Positions 14,574 through 15,025 of a stretch of DNA of 15,025 nt are shown one piece after another (positions within the stretch are counted from its first letter, which is position 1; every line of letters starts with the position of its first letter). The translations under genes and the position numbers were made by a program. Origin of the DNA: Planctomycetales bacterium (GTDB taxonomy: Bacteria; Planctomycetota; UBA11346); assembly GCA_025362255.1 (NCBI GenBank), contig JANYGY010000159.1:1-15025 (forward strand). Reading direction: 5' to 3'. The notes below the pieces were generated by a model. That model ran no database searches. It was not told where the DNA came from and saw only the letters and a list, made by a program, of their open reading frames with translations.

Positions 14574-15025
14574 ATGCCATGTTCTTCATTATTCAAGCGC
14601 GCCATGTTGGTTGCGTTGGTTTTATTTAATTGGGTCCTTGTTTCACCGCAGATCTCCGCCGTTGAAACCCAGCAAGCTGCGGGGGAGGATTTCATTCTGC
14701 ACCTCGACGCCGATGGCTCGGTATGGTCGTGGGGTGACAACGCCAACAATCAACTAGGTAGCGGTGCCGCAGGTGGCGCGAGAAGAACGATTCCTGCTCA
14801 GGTAAAAGAAAGCGTCTCTACCAATTTAAGCGGGGTGATGGCGATCTCCGCGGGCGGCGAATCTGCTGTTCTGCAGACGGGAACAGGTTCAGGCCAATTC
14901 GGTCTCGCGCTCAAATCAGACGGCACGGTGTGGGCCTGGGGTGACAACACCAGTGGCCAATGTGCGATCGGTTCGTCCACCGGAACCCAAGGATATGCGC
15001 AGAAGGTGCAGAAAATCAGTGGCGG
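14574..15025 (+). CDS. Secreted RCC1-repeat protein (3' end beyond window)
   Basis: The first 150 residues of a gene that runs off the window. The N-terminus is a signal peptide: FKR (7-9), hydrophobic AMLVALVLFNWVLV (10-23), then SPQISA with likely cleavage after A29. Two RCC1 (regulator of chromosome condensation 1) repeat signatures follow: DGSVWSWGDNANNQLG (47-62) and DGTVWAWGDNTSGQC (116-130). Such repeats build a seven-bladed propeller in eukaryotic RCC1; many bacteria secrete large RCC1-repeat proteins of unknown role. The 54-residue repeat period is stretched here by an inserted loop (about 65-85). Start ATG 14574 keeps the basic n-region; ATG 14604 in frame would still give a hydrophobic segment but without the basic residues. 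The divergent kinase next door may be unrelated. Confidence 0.85.
   Translation, partial: MPCSSLFKRAMLVALVLFNWVLVSPQISAVETQQAAGEDFILHLDADGSVWSWGDNANNQLGSGAAGGARRTIPAQVKESVSTNLSGVMAISAGGESAVLQTGTGSGQFGLALKSDGTVWAWGDNTSGQCAIGSSTGTQGYAQKVQKISG

Noticed and set aside
1..15025. CRISPR array, tRNA/rRNA genes, insertion sequence or prophage
   Set aside because: No regularly spaced repeats of CRISPR length, no tRNA-like TTCGAATCC arms, and no transposase, integrase or phage motifs were found on reading both strands.

Overview
The window looks like chromosome from a moderately GC-rich, Gram-negative-type bacterium. It encodes a lipid A-type (LpxL/HtrB family) acyltransferase, a lipoprotein with a clear lipobox, and a Ser/Thr kinase carrying an FHA domain. 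Intergenic palindromes of the type CATGGGCGG/CCGCCCATG are present. Together these suggest, without proving, a member of the Planctomycetota/Verrucomicrobiota (PVC) assemblage or a similarly complex environmental lineage. There is no rRNA gene, and I saw no tRNA, CRISPR array, transposase or phage gene.

Layout. 1-1494 (+): the 3' part of parA followed by an overlapping parB, a chromosome-segregation pair. 1495-1628: a hairpin-rich convergent spacer. 1629-5092 (-): a DUF2167-type membrane protein downstream of lon, which encodes the ATP-dependent protease. 5162-5767 (+): ruvA, divergent from lon. 5768-5901: a convergent spacer with two near-perfect palindromes, the first followed by a T-run. 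5902-7217 (-): an LpxL/HtrB-like acyltransferase followed 8 bp later by a small unknown protein. 7218-7378: a divergent spacer with a 40-bp nested hairpin. 7379-9798 (+): a large lipoprotein with possible CAP-like and Ig-like parts, overlapping by one base a membrane-anchored unknown protein. 9799-9978: a second long hairpin element related to the one at 1501-1624. 9979-10773 (-): trpC. 10814-12231 (+): nadA followed by a Rieske [2Fe-2S] protein. 12258-14501 (-): a cytosolic-looking Ser/Thr kinase with a C-terminal FHA domain. 14574-end (+): the 5' end of a secreted RCC1-repeat protein, divergent from the kinase.

How the genes fit together. Most are housekeeping genes: segregation, proteolysis, Holliday-junction resolution, tryptophan and NAD synthesis, envelope lipid acylation. 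The accessory parts are the lipoprotein/membrane-protein pair and the kinase/RCC1 pair. The most striking non-coding signal is a set of three 14-bp tandem repeats filling the trpC/nadA divergent gap. They create two five-codon mini-ORFs, each overlapping the next start by ATGA and leading into trpC. A second pattern is that three of the four convergent gene junctions hold inverted-repeat elements.
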